DNA from: Deltaproteobacteria bacterium
Lineage (GTDB): Bacteria > Myxococcota_A > Polyangia > Nannocystales > Nannocystaceae
Reading direction: 5' to 3'
Assembly: GCA_016709225.1 (NCBI GenBank)
Contig: JADJEE010000012.1
Span: 248,001 to 312,000 of the forward strand
Length of the DNA stretch: 64,000 bases
Made by a program: the position numbers and the translations under genes. The notes beneath the pieces were generated by a model. The model searched no databases. It was not told the origin of the DNA and saw only the letters and a program-made list of their open reading frames with translations. Of this stretch, positions 54,368 through 63,182 are shown one piece after another (the first letter of the stretch is position 1; every line of letters starts with the position of its first letter).

Positions 54368-56868
54368 CACGTCACGACCACCTCGTGGGTCCCGGCCGGC
54401 ACGCCGAGCCACAGCGTGCCGCCGCGATCGTCGAGGTGCAGCCAGCCCGGCGTGGTCGCCAACGCTCCGGCATCGGCGACCGCCGACAGCTCGGCGCCGT
54501 CGAGCGTCACGCCGGCGGGCGCGGCCGCGGCCAGCACTTCGACCACCGCGCCGCGCGAGAACACCTCGCCGTCCTGCCAGCGCAGCGTGGTGGCGGTATC
54601 GTCGACATCGAATGTCAGCGCGGCGCCGTCCCACAGCGTCGCGCCACCGCTGCGCCCGGCCGCGATGCGTGGGTAGAGCACACCGGCGTCGCCGTCGAGG
54701 CTGTCGACGCGCGTCGGCTGACCGGTCGGGGCGATCGCATCGATGGTCGGCCGCAGCAACGCCACCGCACCACCGTCGCGCAGCCACAGCGGCAGCGTCG
54801 ACAACGGCGCGTCGATCTCGATCGTGCTGCCGTCGATGCCAGCGTCGACGACCACGCCGTCGAACCACCCGATCCAGCGACCGGCCGGGAACGTGACCGT
54901 GCGCGAGCTGGCGCCGGGCTCGACCACCGGCGCCACCAAGAGATCGTCGCCCAGCAGGTATTCGTCGCCGGGGTGCACCCCGAGCTCGGGGTACGCCAGG
55001 CCCAGCGGGCGCACGATCGGGCGGGCGTGCTCGTCGTCGAGCTGCTGCACCGCCGTCCACAGATAGGGGAACAGCCGCAGGTGCAGCCGGGTGAAATCGC
55101 GGTACCAGCCGAGCATCTCGTCGTCGAAGTCGGTGCCGGCGAACTCCCATGCGACGTTGCTCGAGCCGGTGCCGATCTGCATCACCGGCGTCAACGCGGT
55201 GTGCTGGAACCACCGCGTGAAGGTCTCCTTGGTCGGCGGGCCGTGGCGGTAGCCGCCGGTGTCGGACGCGAACAACGGGAAGCCCGAGGGTGACAGCGAA
55301 AGCCCCGCGGCGACCGCCGCCGGCAGGCCCCCGACCGCGAGCTTGCCGTCGCGATCGTCACCGAAGCGCGAGAGATCGGCGTCGAGGTCACCCGGCCAGA
55401 TCACGCTGGCTTGGGTCTGCTCGCCCCACGTACCGGCCCGCGCGAGGATGAAGCCGCCGTCGGCGGGCAGCGCCGCGGCATAGGGCGCGTGGTAGCCGGT
55501 GTGGTAGCGCCCGTGCATCGTCCGCTCGTCGCTGCCGTCGGCGAACGACCACGCGATCCGGCCGGGCCCGATGCCGCTCATGACGTCTTCGCCGTAGTCG
55601 AGCTTGTAGCCCTCGATGCCGAGCGCAGTGTAGCCACCGAGCAGCTCGGCCCACCACGCGAACGCGTCGGGGTTGGTGAAGTCGAGGGGTGCCGCGCCCC
55701 ACTTGTTGAGCAACAGCCCGACCACCGGCGGGAAGTAGCCCGCCGCGGTGGCCTCGTCGTGCAGCGCGGTCGCGGGCTCGTCCATGTCGCTGACGTACGG
55801 CGTGTGCCACAGCGCAACCCGCAGGCCGAGGTCGTGCAGCGCAGCGATCATGCCGGCGGGATCGGCGAAGCGCGTGGCCTCGAAGTCGAAGGTGTTGACG
55901 CCGGTCGCATAGGGGCGATCGATCCACAGCGCGGTGTGGGGCAGATCGAGGTCACGCAGCGTCTGCGCGTCGGCGATCACCTGCGCAGCGTCGGTGTTCT
56001 CGTTGCGCCACAGCCACGGTCCCAGCGCCCACGGGGCCGGGCGTGCGGGTGCGCCGGTCTGCGCCCAGTAGTGCGCGGTGACGTCGAGCGGATGCTCGGC
56101 ACCGTACAGCGCGAACTGCAGCCCCTGCCCGCCGTGCGGGCCCATGCCGTAGGTGACCTGCACGAGGTCGTGCTCCTGCGTGGCGACGTCGAAGCGACCG
56201 GGATGATCGTCGCGCACGAACAGGCCCCACCCGCGGGTGCCGACGAGCAGCGGCACCGGCACGTGGATCTCATTGCTGCCGCCCTCGTAGCGCAGGTCGG
56301 CCTCGAGCTGCATCGCGCGGGTGCGGCCGCGGTGCTCGGGGTGATCGAAGACCTCACCGAGCCCGTAGAAGTGCTCGGCGGGATCGCAACGCACGCCGAG
56401 TCGGTAGCCACCGACCTTCGCGTCGCCGCCGGTCGGGGTCCAGGTCGCGCCGAAGCGCCCGGGTGCGAGTTCCTCGAAGCGCACGGTCGCGGTGGTGCCA
56501 CCTGGGTACGCCAGCGCGAGCGTGAGCACGCCGCCCTCGGCGACACTCACCGTGCTGGGCACGATGAACTCGAGCGGGAGCTCGGCCATCGGATCGTAGC
56601 TGGCGTCGTCGTCGATCGCGTCGGTGACCCCGAGCGCGAACGCATCCGACGGCAGCCGCAGCAGCACCACGTCGTCGCGCAGCAGCGCGGTCTCGCCGGT
56701 GTCTTCGTCGAACGCAAGGCGATACACCGCGGGCCCCTGCGGCTCGCCGCCGCTGGTGCTACCGCCGCTGTCGCTCGCCGCGGTGTCGGCCGCCCCGTGC
56801 CGACAGCCCCCGACGCCCGCGAGCAGCAACACGGCTGCGACGCCGATCCTGCGCACCGATGCCACCAC
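54364..56868 (-). CDS. Lipoprotein glycoside hydrolase family 31 (alpha-glucosidase type)
   Basis: An 834-residue lipoprotein from GTG 56868 (or 56865). Signal RIGVAAVLLLAGVGGC (Cys22). The GH31 N-terminal beta-sandwich has HFYGLGEVFDHPEHRG and GWGLFVRDDHPGRFD. The catalytic barrel holds ALWIDRPYATG, the nucleophile Asp423 in EGYKLDYGED, and acid/base Asp493 in SVIWPGDLDADL, then GFPLFASDTGGYRHGPP. Alpha-glucosidase, alpha-xylosidase or sulfoquinovosidase activity is possible; alpha-linked glucan hydrolysis is favoured by the neighbouring GH13 genes. TACGCT lies 3-6 nt before the GTG pair. Confidence 0.9.
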   Translation of the reverse strand: MVASVRRIGVAAVLLLAGVGGCRHGAADTAASDSGGSTSGGEPQGPAVYRLAFDEDTGETALLRDDVVLLRLPSDAFALGVTDAIDDDASYDPMAELPLEFIVPSTVSVAEGGVLTLALAYPGGTTATVRFEELAPGRFGATWTPTGGDAKVGGYRLGVRCDPAEHFYGLGEVFDHPEHRGRTRAMQLEADLRYEGGSNEIHVPVPLLVGTRGWGLFVRDDHPGRFDVATQEHDLVQVTYGMGPHGGQGLQFALYGAEHPLDVTAHYWAQTGAPARPAPWALGPWLWRNENTDAAQVIADAQTLRDLDLPHTALWIDRPYATGVNTFDFEATRFADPAGMIAALHDLGLRVALWHTPYVSDMDEPATALHDEATAAGYFPPVVGLLLNKWGAAPLDFTNPDAFAWWAELLGGYTALGIEGYKLDYGEDVMSGIGPGRIAWSFADGSDERTMHGRYHTGYHAPYAAALPADGGFILARAGTWGEQTQASVIWPGDLDADLSRFGDDRDGKLAVGGLPAAVAAGLSLSPSGFPLFASDTGGYRHGPPTKETFTRWFQHTALTPVMQIGTGSSNVAWEFAGTDFDDEMLGWYRDFTRLHLRLFPYLWTAVQQLDDEHARPIVRPLGLAYPELGVHPGDEYLLGDDLLVAPVVEPGASSRTVTFPAGRWIGWFDGVVVDAGIDGSTIEIDAPLSTLPLWLRDGGAVALLRPTIDAIAPTGQPTRVDSLDGDAGVLYPRIAAGRSGGATLWDGAALTFDVDDTATTLRWQDGEVFSRGAVVEVLAAAAPAGVTLDGAELSAVADAGALATTPGWLHLDDRGGTLWLGVPAGTHEVVVTW

Positions 56869-56934
56869 CGGAGCGTAGCGGAAGCCCGCGCGCTTTTGGG
56901 GACACCGCCACCCCCGCGGCCCGCGGGCGCTCGC

Positions 56935-57969
56935 TCACGGCTCGTGGGGCGTCTGGGGTGGCCGTTGCTCGATGGTGCCGTCAACATGCCGCGCGAAGCG
57001 GCCGCGATCACCTTCGTGCACCGGGTCGTCGCTGGGCCACGGCCAGCCGCCGAACTGCGTGCGACGGTAGTCCGCGAAGGCCTGCTGGATCTCCTCGCGG
57101 GTGTTCATGACGAACGGGCCCTGCTGCGCGACCGGCTCGCCGATCGGGCGCCCCTGCAGGAGCAGCAGCTCGACCGCCGCATCGCCAGCCACCAGCGGGA
57201 CCTCGCGTTCGGCATCGAGCAGCAGCACGCGGTGCTGCGACTGCAGCTCGCCGTCGACGCGCACGCCGTCGCCGACGAAGAAGTAGAGCGTGCGCGTGGT
57301 GCCGGGCGCCGCAGGCAACGTCCAGTGCGCGCCGGCATCCATGCGCACGGTCCAGATCGCGACGTCGCTGTCCGCACGCGCGGCCCACGAGCGCGGCGGC
57401 GGTGCAGGCGGACGGGCCTGGTCGAGCCGCCCCGCGACCACCGTGATCGTGGTCGCGCGGCCGTCGTCATCGCGGTGGGTCACCACCGGGATGTCCTCGG
57501 ACCACAGCATCGCGAAGTGGGGCGGCGCGAGCTTGTCGGTGGCCGCGAGGTTCAGCCAGATCTGGAACAGCTCGAGCGGATTGTCCTGCTCGGTGCGCAA
57601 CAGCGGGAACATCTCCGCGTGCACGATGCCGGCGCCGGCGGTCAACCACTGCGCGTCACCACCACCGAAGCGCGCGGCCGCACCCAGCGAGTCGGAGTGA
57701 TCGACGAAGCCGCGGCGCACGATCGTGACGGTCTCGAAGCCGCGGTGAGGGTGCTGGGGGAAGCCGGGCACACGCTGGCCGTGGTACATGCGCCAGCCGT
57801 CCTTGACCTCGAAGTCCATGCCGAGGTTGCGACCCGCGAGCGAGGCCGCAGGCGCCATCGCCCCGTCGCCGCGCGGATAGGCATCGAGGTGATGCACGCA
57901 GAAGAGGAACGGATCGACGCAGGGCCAGGGGAAGCCCAGCGGTGCGCTCTGGAGAATCGCGGCGGTCAT
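56935..57969 (-). CDS. Pirin family protein
   Basis: A 344-residue bicupin. The N-terminal cupin has the pirin iron site pattern: GFPQHPHRGFETVTIVRRG (His and His-x-x-x-Glu type) and GAGIVHAEMFP. The C-terminal pirin-C domain reads VELLLLQGRPIGEPVAQQGPFVMNTREEIQQAF split over residues 270-310, the canonical GEPI-FVMNT-EI pattern. Bacterial pirins include quercetin dioxygenases and regulators of pyruvate dehydrogenase, and the exact role here is unknown. A GAGGACCCC sequence precedes the ATG. It lies apart from an operon. Confidence 0.9.
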   Translation of the reverse strand: MTAAILQSAPLGFPWPCVDPFLFCVHHLDAYPRGDGAMAPAASLAGRNLGMDFEVKDGWRMYHGQRVPGFPQHPHRGFETVTIVRRGFVDHSDSLGAAARFGGGDAQWLTAGAGIVHAEMFPLLRTEQDNPLELFQIWLNLAATDKLAPPHFAMLWSEDIPVVTHRDDDGRATTITVVAGRLDQARPPAPPPRSWAARADSDVAIWTVRMDAGAHWTLPAAPGTTRTLYFFVGDGVRVDGELQSQHRVLLLDAEREVPLVAGDAAVELLLLQGRPIGEPVAQQGPFVMNTREEIQQAFADYRRTQFGGWPWPSDDPVHEGDRGRFARHVDGTIEQRPPQTPHEP

Positions 57970-58088
57970 GGGGTCCTCGAACGGGAATTGGCCCCAACTG
58001 TAGCGCGCGTGGCCGCGCGAGGCTGCCCGCAGGGCACCATGGCCATCGACGACAACCGCGGCGCCCGCGGCTATCCTCGCCCTCGTCC

Positions 58089-59126
58089 GTGACTGCGCCG
58101 CTTCGTCCCTCGCCCCGTCGCGTCCTCACCGTCGGCCTCGCGTGCGTGGCCGCGCTCGCTGCGTGCCGCCCCGATCACGCGTCGGAGCCGCCGGAGCTCG
58201 ACGCCGACGAGCACCTGCTGCTCACGCCACGGGGCAACCCCGAGGAGCTGCTGGGGCGCACCGTCACACCCGACGACAAGGGTGGCTTCGTGCTCTCCGA
58301 CGAGCGCCCGCCCGGCTGCGAGGTCACCGTGAAGCGTGTGCCCGAGCGATGGCACCGCACGTACCAGCAGGACATCGGCAAGGTCGCGCACATCGGCACC
58401 GGCAACACGCCGATCGGCGATCTCACCGCGCGCTACGGCAAGACCATGCGCATCGACGCCGACATCGCGAACCTCGAGGTGCTCGAGGGTGATCTGCGCG
58501 GCTGCACCGGCATGGTCGTCGGCGCGGTCAAGGTCGGCACCGGCAAGCGCGAGATCCGGGCCGCCGAGGAGGCCAAGGTCGAGGCCCACGTGAAGGCCAA
58601 GGGCGTGCCGGTCGGTGCGGGCGCGGGCAAGTGGCGCACCGTCGAGCGGGGGCTCGAGTGGACCGATCCACAGGCATGGGCGTTCGTGGTGCGCGACCAG
58701 GGCGGCACCAGCGATCTGCGCGTCGAGCTGGTGCTGCTGCCCGAGTCGGTGCGGCACGGCGAGGTCTTCACGGTGCGGGTGCTGGCCGCACGACAGGTCT
58801 ATCTGGTGATCGGCTTCGTCAGCGAGGCCGGCAAGACCGGCCTGCTGCTCCCCAACGGCCGCCAACCCACGCCGATCGTCAACGCCGGCGGCAACGTCGA
58901 GCTGACCCTGCAGGCCTCGCTGCCCCTGCTCGACACCCCGTCACGCGACAAGTTCGTGCTCTACGCGTTCGCCGAGCGGGGCGATTTCGACATGTTCAAG
59001 CCCCCGCCGGGCAACCTCGACGCGGCCACCGTCGCGAAGTACTTCGACGAACTGCCGGGACGACTCGCGTCGATCCCCACGCGGCGTTGGACCAAGACCG
59101 AGGGCTACCTCCTGATCGAGCCGTAG
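58089..59126 (+). CDS. DUF4384 domain lipoprotein
   Basis: A 345-residue lipoprotein from GTG 58089. Signal SPRRVLTVGLACVAALAAC (Cys about 27). Residues 60-190 are beta-rich and contain TARYGKTMRIDADIANLEVL. The C-terminal domain has the DUF4384 pattern: SVRHGEVFTVRVLAARQVYL, then VIGFVSEAGKTGLLLPNGRQ and FVLYAFAERGDFDMFKPPPG. DUF4384 often accompanies signalling and stress envelope proteins; function unknown. A TATCCT hexamer (58072-58077) lies 11 nt before the start. The next gene follows 42 bp downstream on the same strand. Confidence 0.8.
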   Translation: MTAPLRPSPRRVLTVGLACVAALAACRPDHASEPPELDADEHLLLTPRGNPEELLGRTVTPDDKGGFVLSDERPPGCEVTVKRVPERWHRTYQQDIGKVAHIGTGNTPIGDLTARYGKTMRIDADIANLEVLEGDLRGCTGMVVGAVKVGTGKREIRAAEEAKVEAHVKAKGVPVGAGAGKWRTVERGLEWTDPQAWAFVVRDQGGTSDLRVELVLLPESVRHGEVFTVRVLAARQVYLVIGFVSEAGKTGLLLPNGRQPTPIVNAGGNVELTLQASLPLLDTPSRDKFVLYAFAERGDFDMFKPPPGNLDAATVAKYFDELPGRLASIPTRRWTKTEGYLLIEP

Positions 59127-59168
59127 GCACCGCCGATGCCCCCACGCGACCTGCTACCATCGCCGCGC

Positions 59169-60227
59169 ATGTTCCTGCGCGCCGCCCTGACGGGCGTCAT
59201 CACCCTCGCGCTCGCGCTCACGCCCGTGCACGCCCGCGCGATGCAGCAGCCCTCGGTGCCCGATCGCGACGTCGATGGCGTCGCCGACGACGTCGATCAG
59301 TGCCCCGACACCTATGGCGCCCCAACCAACGGTGGCTGCCCGCCCCAGGCCCAGCCGCCGGTCGTCACCGATCGCGACTACGACGGTGTCCCCGACGCGC
59401 AGGACGCCTGCCCCGACGTCGCCGCGGCCACGCCCAACGGCTGCCCCGCCGACGCGACGACCACCACGACCACCACACCGCCGCCCGCCGACGTCGATCC
59501 CAACGACGAGTACCAGGTGGTGCTGCGCTCGCTGCCGAACGACTACGACATCAACTACACGTTCGACGGCCAGGCCAAGAAGTTCAAGCGAGAGAACGAC
59601 CCTGGCCGCGTGGCCAAGCGGGCCAGCGCGCTCGGCATCGCCGGCGGCACCTTGACGTTGGTCGGCGTGGTCGCCGGGCTCAGCACGATGACCGCGGGAC
59701 TGGTCATGTCGAAGCAGGCCAAGGACGAGCTCGAGGGGATGGAGTTCGAGAACACCTCGCCGATCGATCCCAACGGCGAGCGCGCCGGGCTGATCGAGAA
59801 GGGTGAGCGCGGCGACAAGGTCGCGATCATCGGCTCGGCGGCCTCGGGCGGCGTCGCGGCGCTCGGCATCATGCTGCTCCTGGGCGCCCGCTCGCTGCGC
59901 AAGAAGCAGTACAACACCGCGGCACCGTCGGCGGGCTCGAGCCGCATGTCCGACGCCGACCGGAAGAAGTTCATCCTCACCGGTGGCTTGCTGGTGGTCT
60001 ACGGCGCGATCGGCATGGCCATCGGCGGCGCGCTGATGGCCAACAAGGACGAGACCAAGAAGAAGCGCGGCAAGGCGGTGCTCGGGGTCTCGGGCGCGCT
60101 CGCGGGGGTCGGTGTGCTGCTGCTGCTGCCGCCGTTCATCGCCAAGCGCCGCGGCTCGGCCCAGATGACCGCAGGCCCGATGTACGTGAAGCGCGGCGGC
60201 GGAGCCGGCCTCGCGATGCGCTTCTGA
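59169..60227 (+). CDS. Membrane protein with thrombospondin type 3-like calcium repeats
   Basis: A 352-residue protein from ATG 59169. Signal LRAALTGVITLALALTPVHARA. Two calcium-binding repeats, VPDRDVDGVADDVDQCPDTY and TDRDYDGVPDAQDACPD, precede a Thr-rich stretch (residues 98-106) and then four helices (about 157-183, 217-236, 263-283, 297-315). The helices alternate with charged Lys-rich loops (KDETKKKRGKAV). The N-terminal repeats are like OmpA-associated TSP3 modules, but no OmpA C-domain is present. A TACCAT hexamer (59155-59160) is 8 nt before the ATG; an in-frame ATG at 59136 is less likely. Confidence 0.75.
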   Translation: MFLRAALTGVITLALALTPVHARAMQQPSVPDRDVDGVADDVDQCPDTYGAPTNGGCPPQAQPPVVTDRDYDGVPDAQDACPDVAAATPNGCPADATTTTTTTPPPADVDPNDEYQVVLRSLPNDYDINYTFDGQAKKFKRENDPGRVAKRASALGIAGGTLTLVGVVAGLSTMTAGLVMSKQAKDELEGMEFENTSPIDPNGERAGLIEKGERGDKVAIIGSAASGGVAALGIMLLLGARSLRKKQYNTAAPSAGSSRMSDADRKKFILTGGLLVVYGAIGMAIGGALMANKDETKKKRGKAVLGVSGALAGVGVLLLLPPFIAKRRGSAQMTAGPMYVKRGGGAGLAMRF

Positions 60228-60300
60228 GCGCGCAAGCACGTCGATCGGAAGTCGTGCTCGCCGCGACGTGCCACGCGAGCCCGTGACAGCTGCGGCTTCG

Positions 60301-60511
60301 TCAACCGCGCCGGTCTCGGAGCCGTCGCAGGACCTCCGCATCGGCGAGATCCTTGGCGCGACCAGCCGCGAGCTTGTTCCTCAGCATCGCCTCGAGACCG
60401 ATGCAGCGCACCGCCACGCCACCGATGGCACCAACGAGCGCATCGTGGACCGCGTCGTCGAAGCTGACGCCGCAGGAAGTCGACGAAGTCGTCGGGTGCG
60501 GACTCCGTCAT
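60301..60511 (-). pseudogene. Relic of a DUF6036 nucleotidyltransferase-type toxin gene, internally deleted
   Basis: It starts at ATG 60511, overlapping the upstream gene's stop (ATGA), with MTESAPDDFVDFLR, the usual start of DUF6036-family nucleotidyltransferase-like proteins. The sequence then runs straight into the family's C-terminal region, GVSFDDAVHDALVGAIGGVA, VRCIGLEAMLRNKLAAGRAK and DLADAEVLRRLRDRRG to a TGA at 60301, but in a shifted frame. The central 100 or so residues that hold the GG-and-DxD catalytic site are absent. An internal deletion thus fused N- and C-terminal parts. Read in its own frame the ORF is nonsense after residue 14. Confidence 0.7.
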
Positions 60512-60729
60512 GTCGGTCGCAGCACCCGACCCGGCATCTCGGCGCGCGAGTACTCGGGGAACGACAGCCCAGCCAGCAGCCACTGCTCGCGCGTGAGCGC
60601 CCAGACGAGGGCCAGCCGTTCGTCGGCGGTGCTCGGATCGCGTTCGTCCACGAGCGGCTCCTCGCCGAGCGAGAATGTGCGGATCGGCCAGCTCTGCCGC
60701 GCCCGCCGACGCTCTTCGAATGTGCTCAC
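60508..60729 (-). CDS. Small partner protein of the DUF6036 gene (antitoxin-like)
   Basis: A 73-residue protein from GTG 60729. It has TFEERRRARQSWPIRTFSLG, DPSTADERLALVWALTREQW and the conserved tail PEYSRAEMPGRVLRPT. This short family is usually found directly upstream of DUF6036 nucleotidyltransferase genes and is coupled to them, as here. It is intact, while its partner is decayed. A role as antitoxin or substrate is inferred from the pairing only. Confidence in coding is high because of the strong similarity in conserved composition; function is uncertain. Confidence 0.65.
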   Translation of the reverse strand: MSTFEERRRARQSWPIRTFSLGEEPLVDERDPSTADERLALVWALTREQWLLAGLSFPEYSRAEMPGRVLRPT

Positions 60730-60778
60730 GACCTGGAGCGTAGCATGCGTGGCGGCGCGCGGCGCGGCGCGTGCGACC

Positions 60779-60807
60779 TTGAGCGTCACTCATAAGAGAG
60801 TTACGAT
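60779..60807 (+). promoter_or_regulatory. Sigma70-type promoter of the GH13 lipoprotein gene
   Basis: TTGAGC (60779-60784), 17-nt spacer and TACGAT (60802-60807) end 6 nt before the ATG at 60814. The transcript would begin at or next to the start codon. The surrounding 40 bp are AT-rich relative to the window. Confidence 0.65.
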
Positions 60808-60813
60808 GGGAAG

Positions 60814-63174
60814 ATGCTGGCACCGTCGCGACCGTGGCTGCTCGCCCTCGCCCTCACCGCGTGCGGCGACGGCGGGCCCGCGCAGCAGGACGCCGGCAGC
60901 TCGGGCGGCGCAGACTCGAGCGCTGCGACGATCACGATCACCGCGCCGGACACCTCGGCCACCGGGTCGAGCTCGGGCGCCGGCGACGACACCACGGACA
61001 CTGGCGCCGACCTGGGCGTGCCGGTCGCGCCCGTCGAGATCGTGATCCACTCGCAGCGAGCGACTCGCATCGACGTGTACGTCTATGCCGCGCCGACCGA
61101 CGCGGCCGAGGTCCTGGTCCGCACGCTCGAGCACGGCGAGGGCGATGCGTTCCGCACCACGCTCGACCCCGACGATCTCGTCGCGGCCGGCGTCGGCGAC
61201 GTGCTCTACTACGGCCTGCGCGCGTGGGGCCCCAACTGGCCCGAGGATCCGCGCTGGCTCCCAGGCTCGGAGGCGGGGTTCGTCGCCGACGTCGACGACG
61301 AGGGCAACCGCTTCAATCCCAACAAGCTGCTGGTCGACCCGCGGGCCCGCGAGCTCAGCCACGATCCGATCACGCCGACGTTCGGCGACGCGGGGGTCTA
61401 TCGCACGGGCCCCGAGTTCCGCGCGCTCGACAGCGGCCCGTCCGCGCCCAAGTCGGTGCACGTGCTGGCGCCGCAGCGCGCCGTCGAGCTCGGGCCCCGG
61501 CCCACGCGCGCGCTGGCTGACGACACGATCTACGAGGTCCACGTCCGCGGCTTCACCCGTGCCGATCCCAGCGTGCCCGAGGCGTGCCGCGGCACCTATG
61601 CGGGCGTCGCCGCGAAGGCCGACTACCTCGCGACCCTCGGCGTCACCGCAATCGAGTTGCTGCCGGTGCACGAGACCCCGAACAGCACCAACGACGTCGC
61701 CGAGGGGACCGACGGCGACAACTACTGGGGCTACTCGACGCTCGGCTTCTTCGCGCCCGAGCGACGCTACGCCTGCGACGATTCACCCGGCGGACCCACG
61801 CGCGAGTTCCAGGCCATGGTTGCCGCCCTCCACGAGCGGGACATCAAGGTCTACCTCGACGTCGTCTACAACCACACCGCCGAGGGCGGGGTCGGCGATC
61901 CCGACGTCGCCCGGCTGTACTCGCTGCGCGGCCTCGACAACCGCGGCTACTACGAGATCGACGCCGATCCGGGGCACTACGCCGACAACACCGGCGTGGG
62001 CGCCAACACCAACGCCGACAACCCGATGTTCCGCGACCTCGTGCTCGATTCGCTCGCGTACTGGCACCACGAGATGGGCGTCGACGGCTTCCGCTTCGAT
62101 CTCGCGTCGGTGCTCGGCAACGGCTGCGACCGCGACTGCTTCATGTTCGAGCCCGACGCCGAGGACGGCATCCTGCGCCGCGCCGTCGCCGAGCTCCCGG
62201 CGCGGCCGGTCGACGGCGGCGACGGGGTCGATCTCATCGCCGAGCCGTGGGGCATCGGCGCGGGCACGTACCAGCTCGGCAACTTCCCCACGGGCTTTGC
62301 CGAGTGGAACGGGGTCTACCGCGACACGCTGCGCCGCGACATGAACCTGCTCGGCGTCACGAACGTCACCCCGCGCGAGCTCGTCCGCACGATCATCGGG
62401 TCGCCGCAACTCTTCGACGAGGGCGATCGTGGCCCCGCGGCGAGCATCAACTTCCTGGTCGCCCACGACGGCTTCACGCTGCACGACCTGTTCGCGTGCA
62501 ACGCCAAGGACAACGACCAGCCGTGGCCACTGGGCCCGTCATCCGGCGGCTCGGACGACAACCTCAGCTGGGACCACGGCGGTGATCCGGCGCGTCAGCG
62601 GCAGGCCGCGCGCACGGGGCTGGTGCTGCTGGCGACCTCCGCCGGCGCACCGATGATCACCGGCGGCGACGAGGCCCTGCGCACGATCGGCTGCAACAAC
62701 AACCCCTACAACCTCGACGCGGCGACCAACTGGCTCGATTGGTCGCTCGACGATGATGAAGCGACGCACGCGGCGTTCACCGCCGCGGTGCTGCACCTGC
62801 GCCGCGATCACCCGGCCCTGCGGCCCCGCGCGTGGATCGACGGCGCGCCCGCGGGCTGGTCATTCCTGACCGACGCCGGCACGGCCGCGGGCGGCGGCTA
62901 CCTCGACGATCCGACGCGGCATTTTCTCGCGTGGCGCATCGACGGTCGCGACATCGGCGATCCGGCGCGCTCCATCTACGTCGGCTACAACGGATCCGCT
63001 GGCACCGTGATCGCACACCTCCCCGCGCCCGCGCAGGGCCACGCGTGGGTGCGCGTGCTCGACACGGCGCAGGGCGAGGTGGCGGCACCGGGCAACGAGC
63101 CGCCGATCGCGGGGGCCACCTACGACACCGTCGCGCGATCGATCGTCGTCGCCCTCGAGCTGCCGGTGCGCTGA
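60814..63174 (+). CDS. Secreted GH13 isoamylase/pullulanase-like lipoprotein
   Basis: A 786-residue lipoprotein. Signal MLAPSRPWLLALALTAC (Cys17), a 40-residue Ser/Thr/Asp linker, an N-terminal CBM48-like domain and a GH13 barrel with VVYNHTAEG, VDGFRFDLASV (nucleophile Asp429), DLIAEPWGIG (acid/base Glu477) and FLVAHDGFTLHDL (Asp552). The YWGYSTLGFFAPERRY and NFPTGFAEWNGVYRDTLRR segments place it with isoamylase/GlgX-type debranching enzymes (GH13_11/10). It would attack alpha-1,6 links of external glycogen or amylopectin. Leaderless promoter directly upstream. The amylase-like GH13 gene to the right runs in the opposite direction. Confidence 0.92.
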   Translation: MLAPSRPWLLALALTACGDGGPAQQDAGSSGGADSSAATITITAPDTSATGSSSGAGDDTTDTGADLGVPVAPVEIVIHSQRATRIDVYVYAAPTDAAEVLVRTLEHGEGDAFRTTLDPDDLVAAGVGDVLYYGLRAWGPNWPEDPRWLPGSEAGFVADVDDEGNRFNPNKLLVDPRARELSHDPITPTFGDAGVYRTGPEFRALDSGPSAPKSVHVLAPQRAVELGPRPTRALADDTIYEVHVRGFTRADPSVPEACRGTYAGVAAKADYLATLGVTAIELLPVHETPNSTNDVAEGTDGDNYWGYSTLGFFAPERRYACDDSPGGPTREFQAMVAALHERDIKVYLDVVYNHTAEGGVGDPDVARLYSLRGLDNRGYYEIDADPGHYADNTGVGANTNADNPMFRDLVLDSLAYWHHEMGVDGFRFDLASVLGNGCDRDCFMFEPDAEDGILRRAVAELPARPVDGGDGVDLIAEPWGIGAGTYQLGNFPTGFAEWNGVYRDTLRRDMNLLGVTNVTPRELVRTIIGSPQLFDEGDRGPAASINFLVAHDGFTLHDLFACNAKDNDQPWPLGPSSGGSDDNLSWDHGGDPARQRQAARTGLVLLATSAGAPMITGGDEALRTIGCNNNPYNLDAATNWLDWSLDDDEATHAAFTAAVLHLRRDHPALRPRAWIDGAPAGWSFLTDAGTAAGGGYLDDPTRHFLAWRIDGRDIGDPARSIYVGYNGSAGTVIAHLPAPAQGHAWVRVLDTAQGEVAAPGNEPPIAGATYDTVARSIVVALELPVR

Positions 63175-63182
63175 AACGTCCC

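Noticed and set aside
51584..55213. Extension of the kinase gene upstream to 55213
   Set aside because: It would overlap the GH31 gene in another frame over 850 bp; the kinase domain starts right after the GTG at 54367, which overlaps the GH31 stop as GTGA.
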